A DNA stretch of 64,000 bases, taken from the NCBI RefSeq assembly GCF_040436315.1, contig NZ_AP031572.1, positions 1,550,001-1,614,000 of the forward strand. Reading direction: 5' to 3'. This DNA comes from Synechocystis sp. LKSZ1. GTDB taxonomy: Bacteria; Cyanobacteriota; Cyanobacteriia; Cyanobacteriales; Microcystaceae. Positions 44,773-56,089 of this stretch are shown in pieces. A program made the translations under genes and the position numbers. Every line of letters starts with the position of its first letter. Position 1 is the stretch's first letter. The notes under the pieces were generated by a model. It had not been told where the DNA came from. It saw only the letters and a list, made by a program, of their open reading frames with translations, and ran no database searches.

Positions 44773-47031
44773 ATGAATGTGACAGCCCCCCTCTCACCTG
44801 TGGAGATTTCTCCAGAAGCTCCTTTACTGCCTGCTGATGTCGAGCTTCCCGCCTGGTTAAAGGCCTGTCTAGAGGATATGTCTAGGGATCGGGCCAGCCA
44901 AGGAGAATGTTTAATTTGTCGGGCCTTTCGCTTTGCCTATGACCTGCACGGGGGCCAATACCGTAAATCGGGAGAACCCTACATTGCCCATCCTGTGGCG
45001 GTGGCGGGCCTATTGCGGGATCTCGGGGGAGATGAGTCTATGATTGCGGCCGGTTTTCTCCATGATGTGGTGGAAGATACAGCAGTAACGGTGGCGGAAA
45101 TCGAACAACTCTTCGGGGGGGAGGTGGCCCGTCTGGTGGAGGGGGTTACGAAACTCTCTAAATTTAATTTTTCGAGTAAAACCGAGCACCAAGCCGAAAA
45201 CTTCCGACGGATGTTCCTGGCCATGGCCCAGGATATTCGGGTGATTGTGGTCAAATTGGCCGACCGCCTCCACAATATGCGGACTCTGGAAGCCCTGGGC
45301 GAAGAAAAGCAACGACGCATCGCCCGTGAGACCCGTGAAATTTTTGCTCCTCTGGCCAATCGCCTCGGGATTTGGCGTTTTAAATGGGAATTGGAAGATC
45401 TGGCCTTTAAATACCTGGAAAGCGAGGATTATCGACAGATTCAGATCCTGGTGGCTGAAAAGCGGGGAGACCGGGAATCGCGTTTAGAACTAGTTAAGGA
45501 TATTCTGCGCAGACGCTTAGAAGAGATTGGCGTGAATTTGCTAGAACTCCAGGCTAGGCCTAAGCATCTCTACGGCATTTACTACAAAATGGTAAGCCAG
45601 AAAAAAGAGTTTGAAGAAATTTATGATATAGCGGCCCTGCGCGTCATTGTTGATAGTAAAGATGACTGCTATCGGGCCCTGGCCATTGTCCACGATGCCT
45701 TCAAACCCATTCCCGGCCGCTTCAAGGACTACATTGGCCTGCCGAAGCCCAACCGCTATCAATCTCTGCATACAACGGTGGTGGGCTTAAATGGTCGGCC
45801 CTTGGAGGTACAAATTCGGACTTTGGAAATGCACCATATTGCAGAATATGGGATCGCCGCCCACTGGAAATACAAAGAAACCGGCGGGTCGAATACGACA
45901 CAATTGTCCTCCTCCGACGAAAAATTTACCTGGCTCCGGCAACTGCTGGACTGGCAAAACGACCTCAAGGATGCCCAGGAATACGTGGAGCATCTCAAGG
46001 AAAATTTATTCGATGATGATGTCTATGTGTTCACGCCCCAGGGGGATGTCGTTTCCCTGGCTCGGGGGGCCACGCCGGTGGATTTTGCCTACCGCATTCA
46101 TACCGAAGTCGGTCATCACATGAAGGGGGCCCGCATCAATGGCCAATGGTTAGGGGTGGATACCCCCCTCAAAAACGGCGATATTGTGGAAATTATCACC
46201 CAAAAGAACTCCCATCCCAGTCTTGATTGGCTTAATTTTGTGGTGACACCCAGCGCTCGCCATCGTATCCGCCAATGGTTTAAGCGGTCACGTCGGGATG
46301 AAAATGTCCTGCGGGGTCGGGAACTCCTGGAAAAAGAGTTGGGCAAGAGCGGACTGGAGTCCTTATTGAAATCGGCCCCGATGCAAACCGTCGCTGAACG
46401 GTGTAATTATCAATCTGTGGAGGATCTCCTGGCCGGCCTGGGTTATGGCGAAGTCACCCTAAACTTGGTGGTTAATCGCCTACGGGAAACCACCGTCAAA
46501 ACCCAGCAAACCGAAGTTACCCTCTCCTCTTCTCCCTATATTGCCAGCCCTGGCCACCCAACTGACAAGGGCAGTAAATCCCCCATTGCCGGCATCGAGG
46601 GCCTTTTGTATCACATTGCGGGCTGTTGCCATCCCCTGCCGGGAGAACCGATTATTGGGATTGTTACTCGCGGGGCCAAGGGAATTTCTATCCATCGCCA
46701 GGGCTGTCCCAATGTCGGCCATGTAGAGGGAGAACGTCTCATTCCGGTACGATGGAATCCCCTCAATGGCAGTGCCCAAACCTACCCTGTAGACATCATG
46801 ATCGAGGCCATCGACCGCGTCGGGGTCCTCAAGGATATTTTGTCTCGCCTGAGTGATCACAATATCAATGTCAGGAATGCGGGGGTCAAGACCAGTTTTG
46901 GTAAGCCGGCCCTGATTAGTTTACAAATTGATATTCGTGACCACGAACAACTCAACAGTATCTTGGCCAAGATTAAAAACATGACAGATATTATTGACCT
47001 GCGGCGAGTAAATGCCGTCGAAACCCCCTGA
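44773..47031 (+). CDS. spoT: Bifunctional (p)ppGpp synthetase/hydrolase (RSH)
   Basis: A 752-residue long RSH enzyme that makes and degrades the stringent-response alarmone. The HD hydrolase domain has HPVAVAGLL and GFLHDVVEDT (about residue 95); the synthetase domain has GLPKPNRYQSLHTTV (about residue 325); a TGS domain starts at DDVYVFTPQGDVV and an ACT domain ends the protein (DRVGVLKDILSRLSDHNINV). Both catalytic halves look intact, as expected for a sole cyanobacterial RSH. The rskA-like gene ends 19 bases away, convergent. Confidence 0.95.
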   Translation: MNVTAPLSPVEISPEAPLLPADVELPAWLKACLEDMSRDRASQGECLICRAFRFAYDLHGGQYRKSGEPYIAHPVAVAGLLRDLGGDESMIAAGFLHDVVEDTAVTVAEIEQLFGGEVARLVEGVTKLSKFNFSSKTEHQAENFRRMFLAMAQDIRVIVVKLADRLHNMRTLEALGEEKQRRIARETREIFAPLANRLGIWRFKWELEDLAFKYLESEDYRQIQILVAEKRGDRESRLELVKDILRRRLEEIGVNLLELQARPKHLYGIYYKMVSQKKEFEEIYDIAALRVIVDSKDDCYRALAIVHDAFKPIPGRFKDYIGLPKPNRYQSLHTTVVGLNGRPLEVQIRTLEMHHIAEYGIAAHWKYKETGGSNTTQLSSSDEKFTWLRQLLDWQNDLKDAQEYVEHLKENLFDDDVYVFTPQGDVVSLARGATPVDFAYRIHTEVGHHMKGARINGQWLGVDTPLKNGDIVEIITQKNSHPSLDWLNFVVTPSARHRIRQWFKRSRRDENVLRGRELLEKELGKSGLESLLKSAPMQTVAERCNYQSVEDLLAGLGYGEVTLNLVVNRLRETTVKTQQTEVTLSSSPYIASPGHPTDKGSKSPIAGIEGLLYHIAGCCHPLPGEPIIGIVTRGAKGISIHRQGCPNVGHVEGERLIPVRWNPLNGSAQTYPVDIMIEAIDRVGVLKDILSRLSDHNINVRNAGVKTSFGKPALISLQIDIRDHEQLNSILAKIKNMTDIIDLRRVNAVETP

Positions 47032-47049
47032 GGGCCAATTAGTTGATCT

Positions 47050-47814
47050 CTATAAACGACTGGTCATGACCATCGGGCCAGGAGACGGGTCTGTTTGGGA
47101 ATCCTTTTCGAGGGTAATTACAATACCGGTTACGTCATCGGCCGAGGGGGTCGGAAGTTTAGCCAGGACAGTCCCATTTTTGCCAGCGTTAAAGGACTCT
47201 GACGGAATTTTTTTTCCCTGGCTCACACACCACAGCTTATAAAATTGGCCGGGAGGTAGGGGCGGTAGGTTTTGAATAATCAACACCGACTGCGGCTCGC
47301 CGGGGGTCATCACGACCCGGCCCGTGGCCTGGGGGGCCGACTCCATCCCCTGGAGGGAAACGAGATGGGTCTGGGGATTCTGCAGCATTGCTACGACATC
47401 TTTTTGGTAGGCCGTTTCGGCTTGGGCCAATTGCAGATCTTGGTGCAAACGATAGTTACTCCAGGCTAGGGCCGCGACTAAGCCAGCTAGAGCCAGACTG
47501 ACTTTTCTTTGCCAGAGATGGCGGACTATCCCGATTTGAGGCCAGCGCTTGGGCCGTTGCTGAGGAATCTGGGCAATGGCGGCGTGAAGACTCTCGGGTA
47601 AGGGTACGGGGGGGAGGGCGTAGGGAAGCATTTCCAGGGTCTCCTGCAAACCCTGAATTTCCTGACGCTTTTCGGGATGAGCGTCTAGGTACCGTTGCAG
47701 TGCTTCGGCTTCTTCCGCACTGAGATTGCCGAGAACATAGCCCGCGAGCAGTTCATCTAATTGATCCGGCAGTTCGGGTTCATGCATGGCCATTGTGCTA
47801 GGAGCGTTAATCAA
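47050..47814 (-). CDS. Anti-sigma factor, RskA-like
   Basis: A 254-residue single-pass membrane protein. The N-terminal sigma-binding part (DELLAGYVLGNLSAEEAEALQRYL) is followed by a transmembrane helix around residues 108-122 and a periplasmic RskA domain with LPPLPPGQFYKLWCV. There is no HxxxCxxC zinc motif. It overlaps the sigma gene by 8 bases, so it almost certainly controls that sigma factor, probably by regulated proteolysis as known for RskA. Confidence 0.85.
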   Translation of the reverse strand: MINAPSTMAMHEPELPDQLDELLAGYVLGNLSAEEAEALQRYLDAHPEKRQEIQGLQETLEMLPYALPPVPLPESLHAAIAQIPQQRPKRWPQIGIVRHLWQRKVSLALAGLVAALAWSNYRLHQDLQLAQAETAYQKDVVAMLQNPQTHLVSLQGMESAPQATGRVVMTPGEPQSVLIIQNLPPLPPGQFYKLWCVSQGKKIPSESFNAGKNGTVLAKLPTPSADDVTGIVITLEKDSQTDPSPGPMVMTSRL

Positions 47815-48454
47815 TAAAAGGTTGTAACTGTTTTCTGAGGCTTAGCAGGCCCTGGCGCGACCAACTTTTCACTGTTCCCAGGGGAGCCGCCAACTGTTTG
47901 GCAATTTCGGACTGGGACAGGCCATCAAAATAGGCCATTTCCAAGACTTGGCGTTGGTGGTCGGGCAATTGGGCCAGGGCCTGTTTCACTTGCTCGGAAC
48001 GTTGACTCAGGGATGCCACTTCAAAGGGAGACAGGGCTGATGATTCCGCGGTTACGGTTCGTTGCCAACGCTGGAGAAATTTGAGACGAGTGGTGCGGCC
48101 CCGCAGCTTGTCAATGGCCCGGGAGCGTGTCAACGTGGTCAAAAAACTACTAAGGGAACCCCGATTCGGATTGTAGGTGCGTGTCCGCCAGAGGGTCAGA
48201 AAAATATCCTGGGTCAAGTCTTCCGCTTCTTGGGGATGGGTCAAAACCCGCAGGGCCAAACGATAAACCAGCGTTCCATAGCGTTCATACAAGAGCTGGA
48301 GCGAGCGGGGGTCATCCTGCTGGAGAGCCTGCCAAATATCCACATCCGTTGCCTCCGTCGTCAGGGGGTGTTGGGCCAGTCGAGGGTTAACGGGTTTAAG
48401 ATCCATTGGTGTTGGGCTGGCAGGGGCAATCCCCAGGGACATCATGGCTTCCAT
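47807..48454 (-). CDS. ECF RNA polymerase sigma factor
   Basis: A 215-residue group 4 sigma factor. Region 2 is LLYERYGTLVYRLALRVL and AEDLTQDIFLTLWR; region 4 is LPDHQRQVLEMAYFDGLSQSEIAKQL with GTVKSWSRQGLLSLRKQL. A flexible N-terminal extension of about 35 residues precedes region 2; an internal ATG (MDLKPVN) could be the real start. The cotranscribed membrane anti-sigma factor suggests a response to an envelope or light/oxidative signal. Confidence 0.92.
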   Translation of the reverse strand: MEAMMSLGIAPASPTPMDLKPVNPRLAQHPLTTEATDVDIWQALQQDDPRSLQLLYERYGTLVYRLALRVLTHPQEAEDLTQDIFLTLWRTRTYNPNRGSLSSFLTTLTRSRAIDKLRGRTTRLKFLQRWQRTVTAESSALSPFEVASLSQRSEQVKQALAQLPDHQRQVLEMAYFDGLSQSEIAKQLAAPLGTVKSWSRQGLLSLRKQLQPFID

Positions 48455-48543
48455 AGTCTAACATCGCCTGATCAAAGGTAAACTATCGTCTTTTCTTTCC
48501 TTTGATCTACGGCCAAATCTGCCCCTTGGATGGGGAATGTCCC

Positions 48544-48566
48544 AAAAAAACCCGCCGTAGCGGGTT
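48544..48566 (-). terminator. Intrinsic terminator of the rbc operon
   Basis: On the minus strand AACCCGC pairs perfectly with GCGGGTT over a 4-base loop, followed directly by TTTTTTT, 39 bases after the rbcS stop. Confidence 0.9.
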
Positions 48567-48604
48567 AGCCATTTAGTTCACACTGACTGATTTAGCCTGA
48601 GCTC

Positions 48605-48946
48605 TTAGTAGCGGCCTTGGCCTTGGTTGGGTTTGTGAACAATGAAGCTAATGGTTTGACATTGTTTAATATTGTCAAAACCAATCACACGGATATAGGA
48701 ACTGGGATACTCAGAACGACATTCCCGGACTTCTGCCAAAATTTCCTGGGCCGAGGCTCCCCCAAAGAAGGGCAGTTTCCACATCGTCCAGAAGTGGGTT
48801 TCGGGCTCAGGATTTTCTTCAAATTCCACACCCGCAATAAAGCCTTGGTCAATCAGATATTGAACCTGCTTAACAATTTGTTGGTCGGTGAGGGGAGGAA
48901 GGTAGGAAAGGGTTTCGTAACGGCGCTCTTTCGATAGAGTTTTCAT
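48605..48946 (-). CDS. rbcS: RuBisCO small subunit
   Basis: A 113-residue form IB small subunit. It has the typical [15 protein letters not shown] start, [12 protein letters not shown] and [21 protein letters not shown]. It caps the L8 core and raises catalytic rate. It follows rbcX by 27 bases and is the last gene of the operon. Confidence 0.97.
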   Translation of the reverse strand: MKTLSKERRYETLSYLPPLTDQQIVKQVQYLIDQGFIAGVEFEENPEPETHFWTMWKLPFFGGASAQEILAEVRECRSEYPSSYIRVIGFDNIKQCQTISFIVHKPNQGQGRY

Positions 48947-48973
48947 GGGTAAACGTCCTGTCTGATTACAACT

Positions 48974-49354
48974 TTAAGGAGAAGGAAAATCTGGAAGCTC
49001 GGACTCCGGCGGGGGAACGGCACGGGTTAAGCGCTCTAGCAAGTGACGACGATGCTCGGTATTGGAGTGACCGATACTTTGGCGAACCATACCAGGCAGA
49101 AAATCTAGCACGGTATCGGCCAAGACTTCGCGGACAGTCAGAATACGCAGAACCAATTCTTTGTTGTCGTTGAGCAGTTCCTCTAAAAAGGCTTCACCAT
49201 CTTGAATACCATGAGTAGCCATGTACTGGTTGAGCCAGAGGGCCTGGGGAGGGTTCGTTTCTCCCAACTCCATCAGAATGGTTTTGACTGCTTGATAGGT
49301 CAAGTAGCTTTGCAGTACTTTAGCTGTCGCTTCGGCAACTTGCTTCGTTCCCAT
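48974..49354 (-). CDS. rbcX: RuBisCO assembly chaperone RbcX
   Basis: A 126-residue helical chaperone that binds the RbcL C-terminal tail to promote L8 core assembly. The family features YLTYQAVKTILMELGETNPPQALWLNQY and HRRHLLERLTR are present. Placement between rbcL and rbcS is the classical beta-cyanobacterial order. The ATG at 49354 (MGTKQVAEATAKVL) is chosen. Confidence 0.95.
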   Translation of the reverse strand: MGTKQVAEATAKVLQSYLTYQAVKTILMELGETNPPQALWLNQYMATHGIQDGEAFLEELLNDNKELVLRILTVREVLADTVLDFLPGMVRQSIGHSNTEHRRHLLERLTRAVPPPESELPDFPSP

Positions 49355-49466
49355 GGCTGGCCTCATTCCTGAGCGGTTCAAAGTCTGGATTAATTGGCTA
49401 TCAACCTATCCTAGGGACTGGCTGATAGCTGTTCACCGTTAACGTCTCACCGCCTAGGGCTGGCGT

Positions 49467-50885
49467 TTAGAGGGTGTCCATGGCCTCAAATTCAAACTTG
49501 ATTTCTTTCCAGAGTTCGCAAGCAGCGGCCAATTCTGGAGACCAACGACAAGCTTCACGGATAACGTCATTACCTTCGCGAGCTAAGCTACGGCCTTCGT
49601 TACGGGCTTGGATACAAGCTTCGAGGGCCACCCGGTTTGCGGTTGCCCCAGGCGCATTACCCCAGGGGTGACCGAGGGTACCACCACCAAACTGTAGACA
49701 AGAATCATCCCCAAAGATTTCTACCAGCGCGGGCATGTGCCAAACGTGGATACCACCGGAAGCTACGGGCATGGTGCCAGGCATGGAAGCGTAGTCCTGG
49801 GTGAAGAAAATACCGCGAGAGCGGTCTTCCTCAACGTAGTCTTCACGCATCAGGTCAACGAAGCCCATGGTGATACCGCGTTCCCCTTCGAGTTTACCGA
49901 CAACGGTACCGGAGTGGAGGTGGTCACCGCCGGAGAGGCGCAGACACTTAGCCAAGACGCGGAAGTGAATCCCGTGGTTTTTCTGACGGTCGATAACAGC
50001 GTGCATGGCTCGGTGGATGTGGAGCAACAGGCCGTTGTCGCGGCAGTATTTAGCCAAAGTCGTGTTAGCCGTAAAACCTCCGGTGAGGAAGTCATGCATG
50101 ATAATGGGGGTCTTGATTTCCTTGGCGAACTCAGCCCGTTTCATCATTTCTTCACAGGTGCCAGCGGTGACGTTTAGGTAGTGACCTTTAACTTCGTTGG
50201 TTTCCGCTTGGGCTTTCTCGATGGCTTCTTGTACAAACAGGAAGCGGTCGCGCCAGCGCATGAAGGGCTGGGAGTTGATGTTTTCGTCATCCTTGGTGAA
50301 GTCGAGACCACCGCGCAGACACTCATAAACGGCACGACCATAGTTCTTGGCCGACAGACCGAGTTTGGGTTTAATGGTACAACCCAACAGAGGACGACCG
50401 TACTTGTTCAGTTTGTCCCGTTCCACCGTAATCCCGTGGGGAGGGCCTTGGAAGGTTTTGATCAGAGCGACGGGGAAGCGAATATCTTCTAGACGCAGGG
50501 CACGGAGCGCTTTAAAGCCAAAAACGTTCCCTACTAGAGAGGTCAGTACGTTGGTAACGGACCCTTCTTCAAATAGATCTAAAGGATAGGCAATGAAGCA
50601 AAAATATTGATTATCTTCGTTGGGGACGGGCTCGATATCATAACAACGACCTTTGTAACGGTCTAGGTCAGTCAGATTATCAGTCCAAACAGTGGTCCAG
50701 GTTCCGGTGGAAGATTCCGCTGCTACCGCCGCCCCGGCTTCTTCGGGAGGAACACCCGGCTGGGGAGTCATACGGAAGCAGGCCAGTAGGTCAGTATCTT
50801 TGGGGGTATAGTCGGGGGTATAGTAAGTCAGGCGGTAGTCTTTTACACCTGCCTCAAACCCAGCTTTGGATTTGGCTTGTACCAT
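49467..50885 (-). CDS. rbcL: RuBisCO large subunit (form IB)
   Basis: A 472-residue catalytic subunit of CO2 fixation. Active-site residues are all present: the lysine in TIKPKLGLS, the carbamylated lysine and metal ligands in [12 protein letters not shown], the mobile loop 6 lysine in [12 protein letters not shown] and the RbcX-binding tail [18 protein letters not shown] lies 9 bases before the ATG (50895-50900). Confidence 0.99.
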   Translation of the reverse strand: MVQAKSKAGFEAGVKDYRLTYYTPDYTPKDTDLLACFRMTPQPGVPPEEAGAAVAAESSTGTWTTVWTDNLTDLDRYKGRCYDIEPVPNEDNQYFCFIAYPLDLFEEGSVTNVLTSLVGNVFGFKALRALRLEDIRFPVALIKTFQGPPHGITVERDKLNKYGRPLLGCTIKPKLGLSAKNYGRAVYECLRGGLDFTKDDENINSQPFMRWRDRFLFVQEAIEKAQAETNEVKGHYLNVTAGTCEEMMKRAEFAKEIKTPIIMHDFLTGGFTANTTLAKYCRDNGLLLHIHRAMHAVIDRQKNHGIHFRVLAKCLRLSGGDHLHSGTVVGKLEGERGITMGFVDLMREDYVEEDRSRGIFFTQDYASMPGTMPVASGGIHVWHMPALVEIFGDDSCLQFGGGTLGHPWGNAPGATANRVALEACIQARNEGRSLAREGNDVIREACRWSPELAAACELWKEIKFEFEAMDTL

Positions 50886-51041
50886 TTAGGTTATTCCTCC
50901 ATAAACATTAAAGGCGCATCAGTCTCCGAGAAAAGCTGGATTAGGCCCGGCTTTTTCCCTAGAGATCGGAAAATTTATTAAGTTATTCGGTGACGAGAAA
51001 GCTCTGCGACAACCCAGCAACTATCTGTTTTCTGAGACCTA

Positions 51042-51047
51042 ATCTTA
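51042..51047 (-). promoter_or_regulatory. Possible rbc operon -10 box
   Basis: TAAGAT on the minus strand about 155 bases before rbcL, implying a long leader. A clear -35 hexamer is not seen. Confidence 0.35.
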
Positions 51048-51153
51048 TCACGGGGCGGAAACCTTAACGACACCCTATGCTCTGCATTCACTGATTTTTC
51101 GATTACAATTCTTGGCGAGTCTGATTAATTTCCCTGATAAATTCAGCAAAGCT

Positions 51154-52722
51154 TTAGACCTCGGGCGTTTCATCTTCCTTTTCGGAGGTTGCAGTTATCT
51201 GAGCTTTTAATAAAGGAAAGGCAATCACATCCCGAATACTGGGGGAATTGGTTAATAACATCACCAATCGGTCAATGCCAATACCCAGGCCCCCCGTCGG
51301 GGGCATCCCATACTCCAGGGCCGTTAAAAAATCTTCATCCACATCCTGGGCTTCCAGGTCTCCCGCTGCTTTTTTCTGGGCCTGGGCCTCCAGACGCCGG
51401 CGTTGATCCAGGGGATCGGTTAATTCAGAAAAACTATTGGCCAGTTCTCGGCCAACGACGAATAACTCAAAGCGTTCTACCAAACCCGGTTTACTGCGGT
51501 GGGGCTTGGCCAGGGGAGAAATTTCCACCGGAAAATCCAGAATAAAGGTGGGCTGGATCAGGGTAGCCTCTACCGTCTGCTCAAAGGCGGCATTGAGCAG
51601 TTTGCCGATGGAGTCGCAATCTTCGGGAACCCCGATCCCCGCCGCTTCAGCGGCCTGTTTGGCCTGGTCGAGATCCGTCAATTGACTAAAGTCCAGTCCC
51701 GTTTGTTCTTTAACGGCATCGTGCATGGTGATCCGTTTCCAGGGCGGTGTGAGGTCAATTTCCTGGCCCTGATAAGTACAGGTCAGTTGGCCCAAGACGG
51801 TTTGGGCCGATTCCGTCACCAGGGCTTCCGTCAGGGCCATCATGTCTTCGTAGTCGGCGTAGGCCTGGTAAACCTCAATGGAGGTAAATTCGGGGTTGTG
51901 GCGGGTGGAAATGCCCTCATTGCGGAAGATGCGGCCCAATTCAAAGACTTTCTCAAAGCCACCCACCACTAAGCGTTTTAAATGCAGTTCGGTGGCAATG
52001 CGGAGGTAGAGGTCCATCCCCAGAGCGTTGTGATGGGTAATAAAGGGCCGGGCATCAGCTCCCCCCGCTTCACTTTGTAGGGTTGGCGTTTCGATTTCAA
52101 TAAAGCCCTGGTCATCGAGGTAGCGACGAATGGCCGCTGTAATTTGGGCCCGACGCCGAAAGGTCTGCCGCACATCAGGATTGACGATGAGATCAACGTA
52201 GCGTTGACGGTAACGCTTTTCCGTATCCGTTAGGCCATGCCATTTATCGGGCAGGGGCAAGAGGGCCTTGGTGAGGATCTGGTAATTCTGCACGTAGACT
52301 GAGAGTTCTCCCTTTTCCGTGCGCTTAATTGTCCCTTTAACCCCCAAAATGTCACCGCTATCGGTGAGTTTGGTCAGGGTGGTAAAGACGTTGACCCCCT
52401 CTGGTAACGGGGCCATACAGTCCGTTAAACGTTTTTTTTCGAGATAAAGCTGAATGGTTCCCGTCTCATCCTGCAGGCTGAAAAAGGCCAATTTCCCCAT
52501 GATGCGCCGGGCCAAGATACGACCGGCAACGGCCACCTCAACGCTGACTTCCTCCCCTGGTGCTAGATCCACGTACTTCGCCTGGAGTTCTGCAGCGGTG
52601 TGGGTACTGTGCCATTGATAAGCGTAGGGATTGAGCCCTAACTGTTTAAGCTGTTCCGCTTTTTCTAGGCGAGTGGCGCGAATTTCTTCAAGGCTAGAAT
52701 GGGGCTGGGGAGAAGAGGACAT
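51154..52722 (-). CDS. lysS: Lysyl-tRNA synthetase (class II)
   Basis: A 522-residue class II synthetase. The N-terminal OB-fold anticodon domain covers about residues 55-165; motif 2 includes [15 protein letters not shown] and motif 3 is [14 protein letters not shown] near residue 490. The acidic C-terminal tail is normal. It ends about 268 bases from rbcL. Confidence 0.96.
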   Translation of the reverse strand: MSSSPQPHSSLEEIRATRLEKAEQLKQLGLNPYAYQWHSTHTAAELQAKYVDLAPGEEVSVEVAVAGRILARRIMGKLAFFSLQDETGTIQLYLEKKRLTDCMAPLPEGVNVFTTLTKLTDSGDILGVKGTIKRTEKGELSVYVQNYQILTKALLPLPDKWHGLTDTEKRYRQRYVDLIVNPDVRQTFRRRAQITAAIRRYLDDQGFIEIETPTLQSEAGGADARPFITHHNALGMDLYLRIATELHLKRLVVGGFEKVFELGRIFRNEGISTRHNPEFTSIEVYQAYADYEDMMALTEALVTESAQTVLGQLTCTYQGQEIDLTPPWKRITMHDAVKEQTGLDFSQLTDLDQAKQAAEAAGIGVPEDCDSIGKLLNAAFEQTVEATLIQPTFILDFPVEISPLAKPHRSKPGLVERFELFVVGRELANSFSELTDPLDQRRRLEAQAQKKAAGDLEAQDVDEDFLTALEYGMPPTGGLGIGIDRLVMLLTNSPSIRDVIAFPLLKAQITATSEKEDETPEV

Positions 52723-52777
52723 TAGAAAACTGATTGATAGGATCTAGATAATTCAGAGAAAAAATAAGTAGGAGAAG

Positions 52778-52975
52778 CTACTTCATATTGGCTCGGGTAT
52801 CTTGGACGGCGGCCCAAAAGAGGAGCCCCGTTAGGGGCAGACTACCCAGTAAAATTCCCGTTGTTAGGGATTGACCTAGTTCCGGCTGACCCGAAGACAG
52901 TTCAAAAATACAACCCACGGCCGCGATAGCCGCAATGCAGGAGCCCAGCAGAAAAATACCACTTTTGGGAGTCAC
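52778..52975 (-). CDS. Small two-helix membrane protein, unknown
   Basis: A 65-residue protein with two hydrophobic helices (SCIAAIAAVGCIF and GSLPLTGLLFWAAV) joined by a short polar loop. The start is GTG, with AGAGG upstream. No family is recognised; similar small hypothetical proteins occur in cyanobacteria. It lies 55 bases upstream of lysS on the same strand. Confidence 0.5.
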   Translation of the reverse strand: MTPKSGIFLLGSCIAAIAAVGCIFELSSGQPELGQSLTTGILLGSLPLTGLLFWAAVQDTRANMK

Positions 52976-53035
52976 AGATAATACGCCTCTAGTTAGGTTA
53001 GCTAGAAGTTTATTGTACTTGGTCTCACTGCTGGC

Positions 53036-53599
53036 TTAGGTAATTGGGCGGACAGCTTGGACGGAAAAGCCTTCTTTTTTTAGAGATTCCGCCAGGGCCA
53101 GGGCATTGTCCACTCGATCCACAAAGACCACCCCATTGAGATGGTCAATTTCGTGCTGAATCACCCGAGCCAGCAAACCTGCGACCTGGCGTTTCTGGGG
53201 CCGGCCAAATTCATCTTTATAGCTGACTTCAATGGCCTTGGGGCGCGTGACCTCAAAGTAGATATTGGGAATACTTAAACAGCCTTCTTCTACCACGCAG
53301 AGGTCTTGGCTGGTGCGGGTAATCTGGGGATTGATCAGGATTAGGGGCTGATTTTCAGGTTTATCGGGTTCACAATCCACTACGATCAGTTGCTTATTAA
53401 TGCCCACCTGAGGGGCGGCTAGGCCGATGCCATTGGCACTATACATGGTTTGCAACATTTCCTTCGCCAATTGACGCACCGCATCATCCACCTTGGCAAT
53501 GCGTTTAGCCGGCTGACGCAGAACCTTGTCCCCAAGATAGTGGAGTTGCAGGGGCGGGGTTTCTAGTTTTTGCTTTTCAACAACGAGAGTAGCGGTCAT
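53036..53599 (-). CDS. def: Peptide deformylase
   Basis: A 187-residue Fe/Zn hydrolase removing the N-formyl group from new proteins. The three signatures are intact: GIGLAAPQVG, EGCLSIP with the metal cysteine, and QHEIDHLNG with the two metal histidines and catalytic glutamate. The ATG at 53599 (MTATLVVEK) is chosen over 53623. Confidence 0.95.
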   Translation of the reverse strand: MTATLVVEKQKLETPPLQLHYLGDKVLRQPAKRIAKVDDAVRQLAKEMLQTMYSANGIGLAAPQVGINKQLIVVDCEPDKPENQPLILINPQITRTSQDLCVVEEGCLSIPNIYFEVTRPKAIEVSYKDEFGRPQKRQVAGLLARVIQHEIDHLNGVVFVDRVDNALALAESLKKEGFSVQAVRPIT

Positions 53600-53713
53600 G
53601 GCATCCAGAAATGAAATGAGCAACGAGTAGGCAAAGCTTAGCTAATCGTAACATATTGCTTTTAAGCCCTTCTCTCCAGGGCCAGTCAGTATTCTAGCCC
53701 TGGAGAAAAACGT

Positions 53714-55882
53714 CTAATCAACCCGTGTGCTGGCCCCCAAGGCCCGGCGGGCGGCGGCGGCTTCATCGGGATGAATCCCCAGGCGGGTGAGATTGAGACG
53801 GCCTTTGCTATCAATTTCGCGGACTTTGACCACGACTTCATCGCCAACGGCAACTTCATCTTCCACCCGGCCCACTCGGCCTTCAGCCAACTGGGAAATG
53901 TGGATCATGCCTTCTTTCCCTGGCAGAACCTCCACAAAGGCCCCAATTTGGATAATGCGGGTGACACGGCCCACATAGACTTCGCCTTCGTTGAGCTTGC
54001 GGGTCATGTTGAAGATGATCTGCCGTGCCCGTTCGGCCCGTTCCCCTTCACTGGAGGCAATGGTGACGGTACCATCGTCGGCAATGTCGATTTTACAGCC
54101 CGTTTGTTCGGTAATCCCCTTAACGGTTTTACCCCCAGGGCCAATCAGTAAACCAATCAAATCTGGATCGATTTTGAGGGTTAGGAGGCGCGGCGCAAAG
54201 GGAGAGAGTTCCGGGCGTGGCTGGCTGAGGGTCGCCAACATTTTTTCAAGGATATGCAGACGGGCCGGCCGGGCCTGTTGAATGGCCTTGGCCACCACAT
54301 CCATGCTCAATCCTGTAATTTTCATATCCATCTGCAGGGCCGTAATGCCGCTGTCGGTACCCGCAACCTTGAAGTCCATATCGCCCAAAAAGTCCTCAAT
54401 ACCTTGAATATCGGTGAGGATGCGCACTTCATTACCTTCCTTGATCAGGCCCATGGCGGCCCCACTGACGGGTTTTTGAATGGGTACACCAGCATCCATC
54501 AGAGCCAGGGTCGAGCCACAGACCGAGCCCATGGAAGTGGAACCATTGGAGGACAGTACCTCGGAAACCACCCGCACCACGTAGGGAAAGGCTTCCTGGG
54601 GAGGAAGTACGGGAAGAATGGCCCGCTCCGCCAAGGCACCGTGGCCAATCTCACGGCGGCCAGGAGACCGCATTGGCCGGGTTTCTCCCACGGAAAAGGG
54701 CGGGAAATTGTAGTGGTGTAGATAGCGTTTTTCGTCTTCGGGATGGAGGTCATCCGCCAGATCCTGGGCATCTCCAGGAGAACCCAGGGTGGCAATGGAC
54801 AACACCTGGGTCAAGCCCCGGTTAAAGAGGGCACTCCCGTGGACTCGTCGCGGCAAAATACTCACATCACAGCTAATCGGCCGGACTTCATCAAGTTTGC
54901 GGCCATCTACACGCACCCCATCTTCGATAATTTGGCGGCGCATCAGTTTTTTGGTCAGGCCTTTGTAGTAATTACCGAGCAGTTTGCTATCTTCGGCAAC
55001 GGCAACTTTAACCGGATCTTCTTCGGGCAGTTCGGCCAGGGCCACTTCCACTTGGGTGGCTTTGATCTCATCCAAGGCCGCATCCCGTTTGTCTTTACCG
55101 AGATCAAACTGGCTAAGCACCTGGGTGATAGACTGGGCGGCTCGCTCTTCAATAAACTTAGCCACGACTTCATTAATCGGAGGCGGATCTAAACTGACCA
55201 ACTCTAGACCGAGGTCTTTCATTAATTCCCGTTGGGCCGTAATTAGATCGCGCACGGCCTCGTAGCCAAAATCAATGGCCTCAATAATGTCCTGTTCTGG
55301 CAGTTGGTTGGCACCGGCTTCCACCATCACGACGCCGTCGGGGGTTCCGGCTACGACTAAATCTAAGTCTCCGTGGTTAATTTCTCGGTAGGTCGGATTA
55401 ATGATAAAGTCATCCCCGATCAGACCCACCCGAACGGCGGCCATTGGCCCCATGAAAGGAATTTGAGCCAAAATGACTGCCACCGAGGCCCCAGTTACGG
55501 CCAACACATCCGGCGGCACTTCTTCATCCATGGACAGGGTTGTACCCACGACTTGCAGATCGTCGCGTAACCAACTGGGGAAGAGAGGACGCAAGGGCCG
55601 GTCAATTAAACGACTGATCAGGGTTGCCTTTTCTGGGGGTCGGCCCTCTCGTCGTAGGAAGCCTCCTGGAATCCGGCCTGCAGCGTAAAGCCGTTCTTCG
55701 TAGTCAACCGTTAGGGGAAGAAAATCAATGCCTTCTCTAGCTTTTGCTCTCGTTGCTGTTACCAAAACTGCCGTATCACCGGACTGGATCAGGACGGCTC
55801 CTCCTGCTTGGGGAGCGAGGGTCCCAATCTTGAGCCGAATATCCCGTCCATCGAAGGATATCGACTTAACAAACTCTTGCAT
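53714..55882 (-). CDS. pnp: Polyribonucleotide nucleotidyltransferase (PNPase)
   Basis: A 722-residue phosphorolytic exoribonuclease that also adds heteropolymeric tails in cyanobacteria, which lack a separate poly(A) polymerase (known for the group). Two RNase PH domains flank a helical linker; the second has [22 protein letters not shown] domain ([18 protein letters not shown]) and an S1 domain ([18 protein letters not shown]) follow. The ATG at 55882 ([10 protein letters not shown]) is chosen over 55951. Confidence 0.95.
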   Translation of the reverse strand: MQEFVKSISFDGRDIRLKIGTLAPQAGGAVLIQSGDTAVLVTATRAKAREGIDFLPLTVDYEERLYAAGRIPGGFLRREGRPPEKATLISRLIDRPLRPLFPSWLRDDLQVVGTTLSMDEEVPPDVLAVTGASVAVILAQIPFMGPMAAVRVGLIGDDFIINPTYREINHGDLDLVVAGTPDGVVMVEAGANQLPEQDIIEAIDFGYEAVRDLITAQRELMKDLGLELVSLDPPPINEVVAKFIEERAAQSITQVLSQFDLGKDKRDAALDEIKATQVEVALAELPEEDPVKVAVAEDSKLLGNYYKGLTKKLMRRQIIEDGVRVDGRKLDEVRPISCDVSILPRRVHGSALFNRGLTQVLSIATLGSPGDAQDLADDLHPEDEKRYLHHYNFPPFSVGETRPMRSPGRREIGHGALAERAILPVLPPQEAFPYVVRVVSEVLSSNGSTSMGSVCGSTLALMDAGVPIQKPVSGAAMGLIKEGNEVRILTDIQGIEDFLGDMDFKVAGTDSGITALQMDMKITGLSMDVVAKAIQQARPARLHILEKMLATLSQPRPELSPFAPRLLTLKIDPDLIGLLIGPGGKTVKGITEQTGCKIDIADDGTVTIASSEGERAERARQIIFNMTRKLNEGEVYVGRVTRIIQIGAFVEVLPGKEGMIHISQLAEGRVGRVEDEVAVGDEVVVKVREIDSKGRLNLTRLGIHPDEAAAARRALGASTRVD

Positions 55883-55988
55883 GTAGCGTTTTTCCTTATG
55901 TATCACGTTTCTTCTTCTAGGAGCGATCCTAACACTTTTGTTATCCCCCATTGCAGAGAATCCCTCTCCCCCCAGTCCTTGACCCCAT

Positions 55989-56014
55989 AAAAAACCACCC
56001 CTCGGAAGGCGTGG
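55989..56014 (-). terminator. Intrinsic terminator of psbU
   Basis: On the minus strand CCACGCCT pairs with AGGGGTGG (one mismatch) over a 4-base loop, followed by TTTTTTATGG. It lies about 75 bases after the psbU stop. Confidence 0.75.
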
Positions 56015-56089
56015 CTATTGGAGTGATTGGAGCTAGTACCTAACAATGGATTTTTAAGGCGGAGGACAAGGGATCTTGTCTTTCAATCC